Shown here: in pieces, positions 19,801 through 29,163 of the stretch | Layout: every line of letters begins with the position of its first letter | How positions within the stretch are numbered: the stretch's first letter is position 1 | Assembly (NCBI GenBank): GCA_019235885.1 | Contig: JAFAKB010000049.1 | Coordinates: 62,001-126,000, forward strand | Length of the DNA: 64,000 nt | Direction of reading: 5' to 3' | Source of the DNA: Candidatus Eremiobacterota bacterium | GTDB lineage: Bacteria > Vulcanimicrobiota > Vulcanimicrobiia > Vulcanimicrobiales > Vulcanimicrobiaceae | Made by a program: the position numbers and the translations under genes | The notes under the pieces: generated by a model | What the model was told of the DNA's origin: nothing | Database searches by the model: none | Seen by the model: only the letters and a program-made list of their open reading frames with translations

Positions 19801-20426
19801 ATCTCGTAGCCGATCTGATCGTAGTCGCCACCGCGAATCGACACCGTGGCACCATTGCTCGAACCGGCGCCGATGTATCCGGCCTGGCCCGCGCCCACGA
19901 ACACTCCGGGCACTGCCGAGATTGCCGACCAGGCGCTGTTGAGCGAGCCTCCCCCGCCGACTACGGACGCCTTGTCCTGGACGAGAGCGTTCACCGAATA
20001 GACATCGGTAGTAGTGCCTGGTTTGACCAAAGCAGACGCGGCACGCGAGGTGACCGCCCCGATCACCTTGAGTTTCGGCGTCTGCTGCAGCGTCAGGCTG
20101 AGCGTCTGGTCCGCCTGGACGGTGACGCCGTTGATGACCGCCGCATCGTACCCCGCCGACGGCGCGACGGAGATCGAATACGTGTCGGGCGCGAGCGAGA
20201 TGAACGAGAAGCGGCCCGACGCATCGGACGTCGTGCGGGTCGTCTGCGAAGGGCTTTGCGCGGTCACGGCCGCGCCTGCGAGGGGCTTGTTCGATTGAGC
20301 GTCGACCACGGTACCGTTGACCGTTCCGGTCGTGCCGGCCAGGGCCGAAACCGGCCCTGCGACGACAAACGTTAACAGCAGCAATACAGCAGTGAAGCCC
20401 TGCCGAATCCATTTCGTGGCTCTCAT
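16899..20426 (-). CDS. TonB-dependent outer-membrane receptor with N-terminal carboxypeptidase-regulatory-like domain
   Basis: About 1175 residues. A signal peptide (residues 1-31, GPVSALAG) precedes a CarboxypepD_reg-like beta-sandwich (about 32-115: GTVNGTVVDAQSNKPLAGA), a plug domain (VSIRGGDYDQIGYEIDGVPV) and a long beta-barrel ending in an aromatic-rich MYIEARIKI. It probably imports a TonB-coupled ligand or acts as an Oar-like outer-membrane protein. ATG 20426 has AAAGGA nine bases upstream; the ATG at 20444 overlaps that ribosome-binding site and is rejected. It diverges from an HxlR-type regulator with a palindrome between them, suggesting control by it. Confidence 0.9.
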   Translation of the reverse strand: MRATKWIRQGFTAVLLLLTFVVAGPVSALAGTTGTVNGTVVDAQSNKPLAGAAVTAQSPSQTTRTTSDASGRFSFISLAPDTYSISVAPSAGYDAAVINGVTVQADQTLSLTLQQTPKLKVIGAVTSRAASALVKPGTTTDVYSVNALVQDKASVVGGGGSLNSAWSAISAVPGVFVGAGQAGYIGAGSSNGATVSIRGGDYDQIGYEIDGVPVNRAFDNYPSGAVSSLGQQELQVYTGATPANSEAEGLSGYVNQVIRTGTLPASRNLTLALGTPTFYNKGSFEAGGANPARTFSYYVGAGAYNQGFRYYDNYNGASLQSVWGGPLNACPSAAPIGCHGPNGEDYTNGGTTQSYVLGPYDINSGSNTGIAEVRVRNTVGNFHFGIPRKDGNRDDVQLLYENDFLANLGYSSANDQGGAAFLDSIGVSHAYIDGFTFTGQPVGSLLPPGYSGGGVSNYLFPASPGGRPAGANIAPDLRDANTNNQSIVKLQYQRNFGTQAFLRVYGYTYYSNWFQYGPESANMNYLGYAATDYELNSHTRGVSAMFSDQLNAQHLISIQGSYTTSSTLRDNNAGFGRTGAVGWLVSSAAPLSGVCYTNLGAPVVGCGAGSQTFTLRQGFNGTVVPANTINGGMCGAGQCQYILGENGQAATYNTVQPRFTAFSLTDQWKPIDRLSLNLGLRYDGFQFIGADTTGSPARTMWYNAYNVLHPTAQLVNPGPGQMESYGELQPRLGFTYTVSPNTVVRGSYGRYVQAPNGAFEQYNFLQQNDVASLARFGRFGLPTTPMHAVRPEISNNYDFSFEHEFHGNTSVKFTPFLRKTQDQIQNFYLDQKTSFISGLNVGRQTSEGIELEVDKGDFSRNGLAARLAFTYTNSYINYTKLGNGGTIIDGFNANIAQYNSFTKAGGGAPCYFPTITNAAGTVLNPATAGKPDPACSAGSPANPYYNAPLQPLMDVNGNYATYSTFPGGVTAGGYSALDAPYVATFLLQYKHGPLAITPALQYEGGIRFGVPLSTPGIDPSACTTSPTSSAILPGTTANDPRYPYGGAGSPYNQIACGSNFAIPDLYTRRFDNVGAFVAPGELLLHTQITYDLNKRVTLVGNFANIINRCFGGTRLPFSINHACNYVATYGAGSGPQPIGNQYNPGNTLQPFLATPYDPLFPAFPFNMYIEARIKI

Positions 20427-20541
20427 GGGCACCGATCCTTTCAAATCGTACCTTGTCTGCCGTGGCCGGATCCGGGCTCGCGCCTACTCTGCGGTACCGG
20501 CGCAGCGAACGAACCGGCGGCGGTCGGGGACGAGTTGAGTA

Positions 20542-20559
20542 TAGCAAGCGAACTTGCTA
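20542..20559. promoter_or_regulatory. candidate HxlR operator palindrome
   Basis: Perfect inverted repeat TAGCAAG-CGAA-CTTGCTA in the divergent region between the TonB-dependent receptor and the HxlR-SCP2 gene; a second imperfect dyad (ACTTGC / GGAAGT) overlaps it immediately downstream. Winged-helix HxlR proteins bind such dyads as dimers. Confidence 0.5.
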
Positions 20560-20606
20560 AAAGGAAGTACTATGCAACAGAAAGTCTTTGTGCTACACCC
20601 CGAAGC

Positions 20607-21278
20607 GTGAGCAGCCGCGCTTACGGGCAGTACTGCGGTTTCGCCCGTGCCCTCGAGGTCGTCGGGGAGCGCTGGGCGTTTCTCGTGGTCCGCGATCTGC
20701 TGGTGGGGCCCAAGCGCTTCACCGACCTTCAGAACGGACTGGCCGGCATCCCGAGCAATGTCCTGACAGCTCGGCTCAAGGAGCTGGAGGCGGCAGGTGT
20801 CGTTGCCCGGCGGATCGTGCCTCGGCCGGCGCGCGCCGTCGTGTACGAGTTGACCCCGTACGGCGCCGAGCTGGAGGAGATCGTCGTCGGTCTCGGCCGC
20901 TGGGGCGCGAAGGCGATGGGCGACCCGCGCGCCCAGGAGATCGTGACGCTCGACTCCCTCATCATAGCGCTGCGCTCGACCTTTCGCTCCGAAGCGGCTC
21001 GCGGCGTCCGCGTCGGCTACGAGTTGCGGGCGGGCGAGATCATCCTCCACGCGCGAATCGACGACGGCCGCATCGAGGCCGCTGCCGGACCGCTCCCGCA
21101 CCCGGACCTCGTCATCGAAGCCGGGCCGGCCATCAAGCTGCTGATGGCGCGCGACATCACGCCCGCACAGGCGCTGGCGGACGGGCTCGTCCGCATCGAG
21201 GGCGACCCGCAGCTGTTGGACAGCTTCGTCGAGATGTTCCGGATCGATCCGCCCCCGGCGAGCGGCGCCGCGCGCTAG
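20607..21278 (+). CDS. HxlR-family transcriptional regulator with SCP2-like C-terminal domain
   Basis: 223 residues from GTG 20607. The N-terminal winged helix (residues 5-95) has the family motif YGQYCGFARALEVVGERWAF and FTDLQNGLAGIPSNVLTARL; residues 120-215 resemble an SCP2 (sterol carrier) domain that could bind a hydrophobic ligand. A TTG at 20535 would add 24 residues but runs through the operator palindrome, so I prefer GTG 20607. It diverges from the receptor gene and its stop overlaps that of msrB. Confidence 0.86.
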   Translation: MSSRAYGQYCGFARALEVVGERWAFLVVRDLLVGPKRFTDLQNGLAGIPSNVLTARLKELEAAGVVARRIVPRPARAVVYELTPYGAELEEIVVGLGRWGAKAMGDPRAQEIVTLDSLIIALRSTFRSEAARGVRVGYELRAGEIILHARIDDGRIEAAAGPLPHPDLVIEAGPAIKLLMARDITPAQALADGLVRIEGDPQLLDSFVEMFRIDPPPASGAAR

Positions 21279-21745
21279 GCCGCGCGGCCGGGGTGGAAGC
21301 GGAGCGCGACGCCGTTCATGCAGTAGCGCAGGCCCGTCGGCTTCGGCCCGTCGTCGAAGACGTGCCCGAGGTGGCCTTCGCAGCGCACGCAGTGCACCTC
21401 GGTGCGGTCCCAGCCGAACGTCGCGTCGTGCCGCGTCGCGACCGCGTTCGGCAGCGGCGCCCAGAAGCTCGGCCAGCCGGTGCCGCTGTCGAACTTCGTC
21501 TTCGAGGAGAACAGCGCCAGGTCGCAGCCGGCGCACGAGTACGTTCCTGCGCGCTTCTCTTCGTCGAGCGGGCTGCTGAACGCCCGTTCGGTCCCTTCGT
21601 GCCGCAGCACGTCGTACGCCTCGGGCGAGAGCAGCTTTTGCCATTCCGCGTCGCTGTGCGTGACGCGGACCCGCGCGGCGCGGGCGACCCCCATGCCGGC
21701 GAGGAGCAAACCGGCGATTCCGGTGAGGACGGTGCTTCGCTTCAT
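21275..21745 (-). CDS. msrB: exported peptide-methionine (R)-S-oxide reductase MsrB
   Basis: 156 residues. An N-terminal signal or anchor segment (VLTGIAGLLLAGMGVARAA) directs it to the periplasm, where it would repair oxidised methionine. Zinc cysteines CAGC and CVRC, the substrate motif TGWPSFW, and the catalytic cysteine in RYCMNG are all present. The coding frame overlaps the convergent regulator by four bases (CTAG). Confidence 0.93.
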   Translation of the reverse strand: MKRSTVLTGIAGLLLAGMGVARAARVRVTHSDAEWQKLLSPEAYDVLRHEGTERAFSSPLDEEKRAGTYSCAGCDLALFSSKTKFDSGTGWPSFWAPLPNAVATRHDATFGWDRTEVHCVRCEGHLGHVFDDGPKPTGLRYCMNGVALRFHPGRAA

Positions 21746-21851
21746 CTCACCGATAACGATACCGCACCCGCGCCCGGATGTCCGTAACGCGGCTTACGCG
21801 CGCGCAGCCGAGACGTAGGGCGGTCGCGCCCGCCCGGCGCACCCTCCGGGT

Positions 21852-23421
<1,570 letters not shown>

Positions 23422-23429
<8 letters not shown>

Positions 23430-23874
23430 AAAGCTCAAGTTTCCGCCGAACCTTGCTCTCATGAGTGACCGCTTTCGCCCCGATATCGTTATCAGCGACC
23501 GCAATAGCGATCCGATCGCGATCGTGGAAGTCAAGCGTGGGACGAGTTATAGTGTTCCGCACTCCGTCGCTCAGTTGGCGCGGTATATGGCGGCGCTCGG
23601 CGGGTCTAACACGTTCGCGATCCTCGCGGATCCCCAATATATTCGAGTTTTCCATGGCGACCCGGCGGGCGACAGCAACCCCATAACGATCTCAGCACCG
23701 GAAATTCTGCGTCATTATGACGCTGACTATGAATCACAGGAAGTATACGAGTCATACTTAACCAGCCTCGTCGAAGCGTGGCTCAACGATCTTTCGATTC
23801 ATTGGCAGTCGGAGCACCCGCCTGGCGAAAACCTGCTGCCCGAGGAGCTGGTAACGCGCTTACAGGCGGCGTAA
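23422..23874 (+). CDS. PD-(D/E)XK nuclease-like protein (first gene of a nuclease pair)
   Basis: 150 residues from TTG 23422, overlapping the mutase stop by eight bases; ATG 23461 (137 residues) is the alternative. RPDIVIS...IAIVEVK places Pro20-Asp21 and Glu36-x-Lys38 as in PD-(D/E)XK folds of the type I restriction HsdR-N kind. The second half (ARYMAALG, then [18 protein letters not shown]) looks like a conserved partner-specific region. Only one base separates it from a PIN-domain gene. Codon use is clearly more AT-rich than the mutase and epimerase around it. Activity and role are inferred. Confidence 0.68.
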
Positions 23875-23875
23875 G

Positions 23876-24490
23876 GTGGTACGTCGGCTCTATGTCGAGA
23901 CGAACTTCATCATTTCAGTTGCAAATGGTGAGCACGAAGCGAACGACAAGATACTTTCTTCAGCCGATGATGGTCTCATCGAGCTAGCACTTCCGCAAAT
24001 TTGCTTTGATGAAGCTCTCTCGGCGAGTATCAAGGATCGTGAACGGATGAAGAGCTATCTGTCACCGCTCAGACCCGAGGTCCGCGAGTACGGCCGCTCG
24101 CGGCAGTCAGCCACGATTCGTGCGGCCTCAAGCCGGCTGCAGAGTGCCATTCTAGCGATTGAGAAGGCTGACGGAGAGCGCCTGCAGCGCTTGAAGAAAA
24201 CGATCTCCGTTCTCACGAAGAACGCTCGGCTTCTGCCGGCGGTTCTCTCCAACCTCGATATTGAGGACGAGCTTCTGCGCGATCCATACGACGCAATCAT
24301 TGCGAAATCGATCGCGGACGAAAACAAGTCGTTGGGTCGCCGTTCGCTGTTTCTGACGGCGAACGACGATTTCGATTCGGACGATCTTCGTACGTTGCTC
24401 TTCGGCTCGGGCGTCGAACGCGTGCATCACCCACAGAAGTTCCTTGCAATTCTGCGGGCGCAGAAAACCGACCGGGCCAACTGGGAATGA
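23876..24490 (+). CDS. PIN-domain ribonuclease-like protein (second gene of a nuclease pair)
   Basis: 204 residues from GTG 23876. PIN landmarks: YVETNFIISVA at residues 6-16 (Glu in place of the first Asp), a central acidic region, DPYDAIIAKSI, and the C-terminal LTANDDF motif. PIN domains cleave RNA with Mg2+. Its end overlaps the epimerase start (ATGA). With the PD-(D/E)XK gene it forms an AT-richer two-gene unit that could be a toxin-antitoxin-like or defence module; no antitoxin-like DNA-binding domain is visible in the partner. Confidence 0.7.
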   Translation: MVRRLYVETNFIISVANGEHEANDKILSSADDGLIELALPQICFDEALSASIKDRERMKSYLSPLRPEVREYGRSRQSATIRAASSRLQSAILAIEKADGERLQRLKKTISVLTKNARLLPAVLSNLDIEDELLRDPYDAIIAKSIADENKSLGRRSLFLTANDDFDSDDLRTLLFGSGVERVHHPQKFLAILRAQKTDRANWE

Positions 24491-24897
24491 TCGACGCCCC
24501 GATCGACCATGTCGCGGTGGTGGTGAAGGATCTCGAGGCGGCGGTTCGGCTGTACACGCAGACGCTTGGCTTCAGCCTGGTTTACCGCGAGATCGTGGCC
24601 GATCAGGGCGTCGAGGCGGTCGGGGTGCGGACGGGGGACGCGGTGATCGAGCTGCTGCGGCCGCTGAGCGAGGAGTCGCCGATCGCGAAGTACCGCGGCG
24701 AGGCCGAGACGAAGCTGCACCACACCGCATATCGCGTCGTCGAGCTGCGCGGTGAGCTCGCCCGGCTCAAGGCTGCCGGGGTGCGGCTCATCGACGAGGA
24801 GCCGCGCAAAGGCGCGCACGGGAACACCATCGCGTTCCTGCATCCGAAATCCACTGGTGGCGTGCTCATCGAGCTCTGCCAGCGCGAAGACGTTTAG
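24487..24897 (+). CDS. mce: methylmalonyl-CoA epimerase
   Basis: 136-residue VOC enzyme that interconverts (S)- and (R)-methylmalonyl-CoA. IDHVAVVVKDLEAAVRLYTQTLGF, ETKLHHTAYRV (metal histidine) and IAFLHPKSTGGVLIELCQ are the family's hallmarks. It lies in the same direction as the mutase but is separated from it by the nuclease pair, whose last gene it overlaps by four bases. It links propionyl-CoA carboxylase to the mutase. Confidence 0.92.
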   Translation: MIDAPIDHVAVVVKDLEAAVRLYTQTLGFSLVYREIVADQGVEAVGVRTGDAVIELLRPLSEESPIAKYRGEAETKLHHTAYRVVELRGELARLKAAGVRLIDEEPRKGAHGNTIAFLHPKSTGGVLIELCQREDV

Positions 24898-24956
24898 ACC
24901 GGACATTCGACTCTCAAGCGGGGGAACCGTCGCTCGCATCGCGGCGTTACCCGGAT

Positions 24957-25841
24957 ATGCGCGCGGACGGGTTTCTTCGAATCGCAGCAGCGTTCTTGGC
25001 ACTGGCGTCCCTGGGCGCATCGCCGGAACCCGTTCCCGCCCCGAGCCCGCCCGACGCGAACGCGATCTTCGACAACGTCCGTAAGACGTGGGGCGCCGGC
25101 GCCTATCCGCGTTATGCGGAGTACGCCGCGGTCGTCTCGTTCCACAACGGCCCGAAGTTCGTGCGCCGATCCTGGGAAACGACTGAAGACTTGCGGACGG
25201 GCCTGATCTACTCGCACGCGTTCGCCCGCGAAGAGCAGGCGACCCCGAACGTGCCGCACGGGATCAACGTCTTCATTCCGTTCTTGGGGAACCTGAACAA
25301 AGAGCACGTTCCGGACCCGATCGGTCAAGTCGCGTTTGCGATCGATCAGGACTACGGGTTGGCCCCGACCGCGCGCAAGTTCACCGCGACGAGCTCGACG
25401 TCGGTGTTGGACGCGCAGCGCTCAGCGCTCCCGGTCATCGGCCGGACGGGAACCGTCGCGCGCGACTACGCGGTGACGCTGATCGAAACGGTCACCGACG
25501 AGCAAGGACCGGAGTACCATCTCGGGCTCAAAGCGCTGCGCGACCCGGCGCACCACCGGCTGCGCGAGCTGTGGGTCGACGGCACGACGTGGGCGCCGGA
25601 AGAGGCGCTCGTCGACGGGATCAGCGCGCGTGCGCCACTCAACAGGGTGCAGTGGCGGGTCGAGTACCGCCAGAACCAAGGCGCGACGTACATCGCGCGC
25701 GAGACCGCGCTCGCGCCGATCGACTACTTCGGCGTAGCGGTTCTGAAGGACGTGACGATCGCGTTCGACGAGGTGAAGCTCACGTCGCACCGGTCGTTCG
25801 GCCTCGGCTTCTCGAAGAACGTTCCGCTTAGCGAGCCGTGA
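24957..25841 (+). CDS. exported protein of unknown function, tandem paralogue A
   Basis: 294 residues with a signal peptide (FLRIAAAFLALASLGA). The mature part carries YPRYAEYAAVVSFHNGPKFVRRSWETTEDLR, NVPHGIN, DPIGQVAFAIDQDYG and LKALRDPAHHRLRELWVDG, all shared with the next gene. I do not recognise the family. GTGA overlap with paralogue B indicates coupled translation. Probably periplasmic or lipid-facing. Confidence 0.82.
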   Translation: MRADGFLRIAAAFLALASLGASPEPVPAPSPPDANAIFDNVRKTWGAGAYPRYAEYAAVVSFHNGPKFVRRSWETTEDLRTGLIYSHAFAREEQATPNVPHGINVFIPFLGNLNKEHVPDPIGQVAFAIDQDYGLAPTARKFTATSSTSVLDAQRSALPVIGRTGTVARDYAVTLIETVTDEQGPEYHLGLKALRDPAHHRLRELWVDGTTWAPEEALVDGISARAPLNRVQWRVEYRQNQGATYIARETALAPIDYFGVAVLKDVTIAFDEVKLTSHRSFGLGFSKNVPLSEP

Positions 25842-26725
25842 TCGCGCTCGCGCTCGCGCTCCTGTTCGACGTCACTCCCGCCGCGCCGACGGGCGCGGAC
25901 GCCTTGTTCACCGCAGCGCGCCGCGCGCGCTCGGAGAGCGCGTACCCGCACTACGCCGTGTATGCCACGGTCGTGCGGTTCCGCCACGGCAACCGTCCTG
26001 TCGTGAGTACCTGGGACACCATCGAAGACTTGCGCCGCAGGCTGGTGCGCGCCCGCGCGCTCCCGCGCGAGGAAGCAGCGCACCCGCACGTCCCGCACGG
26101 CATCAACGTTTCCGTAAACGCCGGACCGAGCGGATTGCTTCCGGTCGGCGTGTTGCCCAAGGTCGGAACGGTCCTCAACCACGAATGGGAAAGCGATCCG
26201 ATCGGCCAGCTGACGTTTGCCGTCGACCAGGACTTCGGCATCGCGCTCGACGCGCCGCCGATCACCGCGACCGCCGACATGAGCGCGGTCGCCGCGAGCG
26301 TCACGACACTGTCGCGCATCGGCCGCACCGGAACGATCGCGCGCATCTACGAAGTGACCGATCTCGGCGACGTCGACGAGAACGGCGTGCTCCTGCACCA
26401 TCTCGGGCTGCGCCCGCTGCGCGATCCGCGCCGGTACCGCTTGCGCGAGCTGTGGGTCGTCGCCGCGACCTCGCTCCCCGTCCGCGCGATCGTGGCCGGA
26501 ATCGGCAACCACGGGCCGCTCGACGGCGTTCGCTGGCGCATCGACTTCACGCAAATGCAGGGCGGGACGTATCTCGCCCGAGAGACTGCGCTCGAGCCGC
26601 TGAACACCCGCGACGGACGCCTCGACGACGTGACGATCAGCTTCGAAGAGCTCCGCCCGACGAACCGGCTCACGTCTCTGGAATCGCTCGGACTCTCGGG
26701 CCAGGTCGGAACGACGGACCCTTAG
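25838..26725 (+). CDS. exported protein of unknown function, tandem paralogue B
   Basis: 295 residues from GTG 25838 with a short hydrophobic leader (ALALALLFDVTPAAP). It shares with paralogue A the blocks YPHYAVYATVVRFRHG, HVPHGIN, DPIGQLTFAVDQDFG, IGRTGTIAR and RELWV, so the pair arose by tandem duplication and has diverged strongly. Its stop overlaps the convergent DUF4127 gene by four bases. Function unknown. Confidence 0.82.
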   Translation: MIALALALLFDVTPAAPTGADALFTAARRARSESAYPHYAVYATVVRFRHGNRPVVSTWDTIEDLRRRLVRARALPREEAAHPHVPHGINVSVNAGPSGLLPVGVLPKVGTVLNHEWESDPIGQLTFAVDQDFGIALDAPPITATADMSAVAASVTTLSRIGRTGTIARIYEVTDLGDVDENGVLLHHLGLRPLRDPRRYRLRELWVVAATSLPVRAIVAGIGNHGPLDGVRWRIDFTQMQGGTYLARETALEPLNTRDGRLDDVTISFEELRPTNRLTSLESLGLSGQVGTTDP

Positions 26726-28302
26726 CGCGACGCCGCCGGCGCGAGGCGCACGTCGAGCTCGGTTTCGAAGGTGCGATCCCAAGGCAGCGTGATGGTGAAG
26801 CCGGCGTCGCGGAACTGCGGCTCGATTCGTGCGAGCAGGTCGAGCCCCTCGCGCCAGAGCAGCGCGCGGTTCTCCGATGCGGCGTGCTGCGCGACGCCGG
26901 GCGGCAAGTAGGTGTGGTCTTCGATTCCCGCCGCGGACAGGTCCGTGTTGAGCTGCGGGCGCACGTCGGCGTGAAAGGCGACGTCGTCGACGTAGCGCAT
27001 GAACGTGAACGTCGCGTGCGCGTTCGCGTCGTACGTTCCGAGCCGGCGGCCGGCGAAGACGGCGATCGCCTCAGGGAGCGCGGTTCCGACGGTGTTGGCG
27101 ACCGTGTTCCACGAAGCGAACGACGTCACGTAGCCGGCGACGCGGCGCTCGATCAGGTCGTTCATGAGCTCCCGCTGCTGCGCGTAGTCGTTCGTCGCCA
27201 AAAACGAGAGGTCGGCGACGGCGGTGAGCGGCAGCGGCCGGACCGAAGGGGGCCTGGAGTGCGGCGCAACCTCGCCGTAGATGCGGTTGACGAACGTCTC
27301 TTCGTCGTCCGCGCTCGTGTTCGGGACGCGCAGGTAGAGATCGATGTCGGCGGGCTCGCCGGCGCCCGCGGGGACGGCGCCGCAGGTTCGGATCAAGTCG
27401 CCGATCGTCGTCGCGATCGGCGCGAACTCGAGCGGATCGTTCACGCTCGCGCCGTCGGCGCGCGAATAGATCGTTCGCACGCGCGGCGCGGCACCCGCCT
27501 CGCGCGCGAGCGCCGCCGAGACGAGCGTCATCGCCAGCTCGTCGGCGCCCGGCTCGATCGACGCGCGCGACGGCGGCAGCCACCTCGCCGCGAAGGCGCG
27601 CAGCGCGGCGAGGTCGCGCAAGTGCAGCCCGACCGGACCCGCGTCGTCCTGACCGAGCACGACGCGGTCGAACCCGCCTTCCGCGGCGATGCGCAACGCG
27701 AACAAATCGACGTCGCGGTTGCGTGCGCGCGTGTCGAGATATGCGTCGAGCGCCGGGCCGAGCTGCGCGCGCAGCGTCGCCGCGTACGCGCGCTGCTCGG
27801 CGGTTTGCGGCGGGTCGGGCAGCCCCGCATACTGTTGGATCGGTCCCCACACGTCGGGGCCGGCGAACGGAAACGAGGCCGCCGCGCCGAGTCGCGGCAA
27901 GCCGGTCGGCGCCAGCCGCATTACCGTGCCGAACACCGCGAACGACGCGTCCGGGCGCGACGCGCGAAACGCCGCCACCTCTTGCAAGCGCGTGTACGCG
28001 AGGGCGCGCGTCACGCCGGTCACACGCGAGGCGACCAGCCCGCCGTACACCATCATGTCGCTCGAGACGACGTACGCGCGCGCGTCGCGCGGCGCAACGT
28101 CGCGCAGCCAGCGCGCGATCGCGGCCGGATCGCCCGGCGTGAGATACCGCCCCAGCGCCGGGCGCGGCGGCTCCGCGACCCGCACGCCCGCGATCGTTCC
28201 GAGGAGCCGTGGAAGCTGCGCCGTGACGGGCCGGTCGTCGAGCGGGACGACGACGAACGTCAGGGCCAGAAACGACGAGAACAAGCCCGCGAGCGAATGC
28301 AC
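26722..28302 (-). CDS. DUF4127 family protein
   Basis: 526 residues. An N-terminal hydrophobic segment leads into VVPLDDRPVTAQLPRLL, the hallmark of DUF4127, followed by VSSDMMVYGGLVASR, LGQDDAGPVGLH and a C-terminal TLPWDRTFETE. The family is widespread, of unknown function, and probably exported here. It lies on the same strand as, and next to, the peptidoglycan-recycling cluster, so a role in cell-wall sugar metabolism is possible but unproven. Confidence 0.84.
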   Translation of the reverse strand: MHSLAGLFSSFLALTFVVVPLDDRPVTAQLPRLLGTIAGVRVAEPPRPALGRYLTPGDPAAIARWLRDVAPRDARAYVVSSDMMVYGGLVASRVTGVTRALAYTRLQEVAAFRASRPDASFAVFGTVMRLAPTGLPRLGAAASFPFAGPDVWGPIQQYAGLPDPPQTAEQRAYAATLRAQLGPALDAYLDTRARNRDVDLFALRIAAEGGFDRVVLGQDDAGPVGLHLRDLAALRAFAARWLPPSRASIEPGADELAMTLVSAALAREAGAAPRVRTIYSRADGASVNDPLEFAPIATTIGDLIRTCGAVPAGAGEPADIDLYLRVPNTSADDEETFVNRIYGEVAPHSRPPSVRPLPLTAVADLSFLATNDYAQQRELMNDLIERRVAGYVTSFASWNTVANTVGTALPEAIAVFAGRRLGTYDANAHATFTFMRYVDDVAFHADVRPQLNTDLSAAGIEDHTYLPPGVAQHAASENRALLWREGLDLLARIEPQFRDAGFTITLPWDRTFETELDVRLAPAASR

Positions 28303-28330
28303 CGCGGCGCTCGTTCGTCATCGAGCCGAA

Positions 28331-28723
28331 TTAACTCTTGAAGCCGTACAGGCCGCGGCCGCGCGGGTCGGCGACGTAGATCTTGTAGGCTTTGCGCACG
28401 CCCAGCGACTGGGTGAACTCGACGTGGACCGGCGTGTTCGGCTTGAGGTCCTTCGTCTGCACGCTCTTGCCGTTCTTGAGCAGCGTGGCGAAGTTCGGCG
28501 CGTAGAGGAACGAGAGGTCCGCCGGCACGCCGTCGATGCAGTGCACGCGGATGTTCGTGTCGGAGACGTGACGGACGTAGCCGTGGCAGTCGCGGATCTT
28601 GCCGCCCGGGACGGCGGCGCTTTGCCTCTGCGTGACCTGCGCCGAGGCGGCGACCGTCGCCGATGCCGCGAGCGCGAGCGCGGTCAGCGCGGGAAGCGAA
28701 CGGCGGAACGAGGCGAAGAGCAT
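28331..28723 (-). CDS. small exported hypothetical protein
   Basis: 130 residues with a signal peptide (LTALALAASATVAASAQ). The mature region has two cysteines (RDCHGYVR, RVHCIDG) that could form a disulfide, and a beta-rich pattern (VKTKDLKPNTPVHVEF-like) recalling small OB folds. GGAAGG precedes the ATG. No family recognised. Confidence 0.75.
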   Translation of the reverse strand: MLFASFRRSLPALTALALAASATVAASAQVTQRQSAAVPGGKIRDCHGYVRHVSDTNIRVHCIDGVPADLSFLYAPNFATLLKNGKSVQTKDLKPNTPVHVEFTQSLGVRKAYKIYVADPRGRGLYGFKS

Positions 28724-28740
28724 GGTGTGAGGTTCCTTCC

Positions 28741-29163
28741 GTGATCGAATGCCGCACGATGGCCGGCGCCGAGCGCTTCGACGCGTTCGCGCTGATGAAG
28801 CGCTTTCGCGAGGAGTCTGCGGTCGGCGACGCCCTGGCGCTGTTCGTCGACCGCCCGGACTACGGGTTCGTGTGGCTGGCGTACGACGACGGTATACCCG
28901 CGGGCTGCGTTTCGGTCTCCTTCGCGATCTCCAGCGAAACCGGCGGTCTGGCGGCGTGCCTGCGCGATCTCTGGGTCGTCCAGGACCGTCGCCGGCACGG
29001 CATCGGTTCAGCCTTGCTCGCGACGCTGCGTGGACGCCTCGACCAGCTCTCCGTCAGCCAGATCGAAGCCGTGATTCCGCCCGAGGCGGCGTTGCAAGCG
29101 TTCTTCGCGCGCTTGAACTACGCCGCATGCGAGGCGGCGCGCGTGACCTTCAGGCTCCGATGA
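28741..29163 (+). CDS. GNAT-family N-acetyltransferase
   Basis: 140 residues from GTG 28741 (ATG 28759 is an alternative). The acetyl-CoA loop is visible as LWVVQDRRRHGIGSALLATLRGRL, with a C-terminal AALQAFFARLNYAACE strand-helix typical of GNAT folds. Substrate unknown. It overlaps the convergent murQ end by 14 bases and diverges from the exported protein at 28723. Confidence 0.82.
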   Translation: MIECRTMAGAERFDAFALMKRFREESAVGDALALFVDRPDYGFVWLAYDDGIPAGCVSVSFAISSETGGLAACLRDLWVVQDRRRHGIGSALLATLRGRLDQLSVSQIEAVIPPEAALQAFFARLNYAACEAARVTFRLR

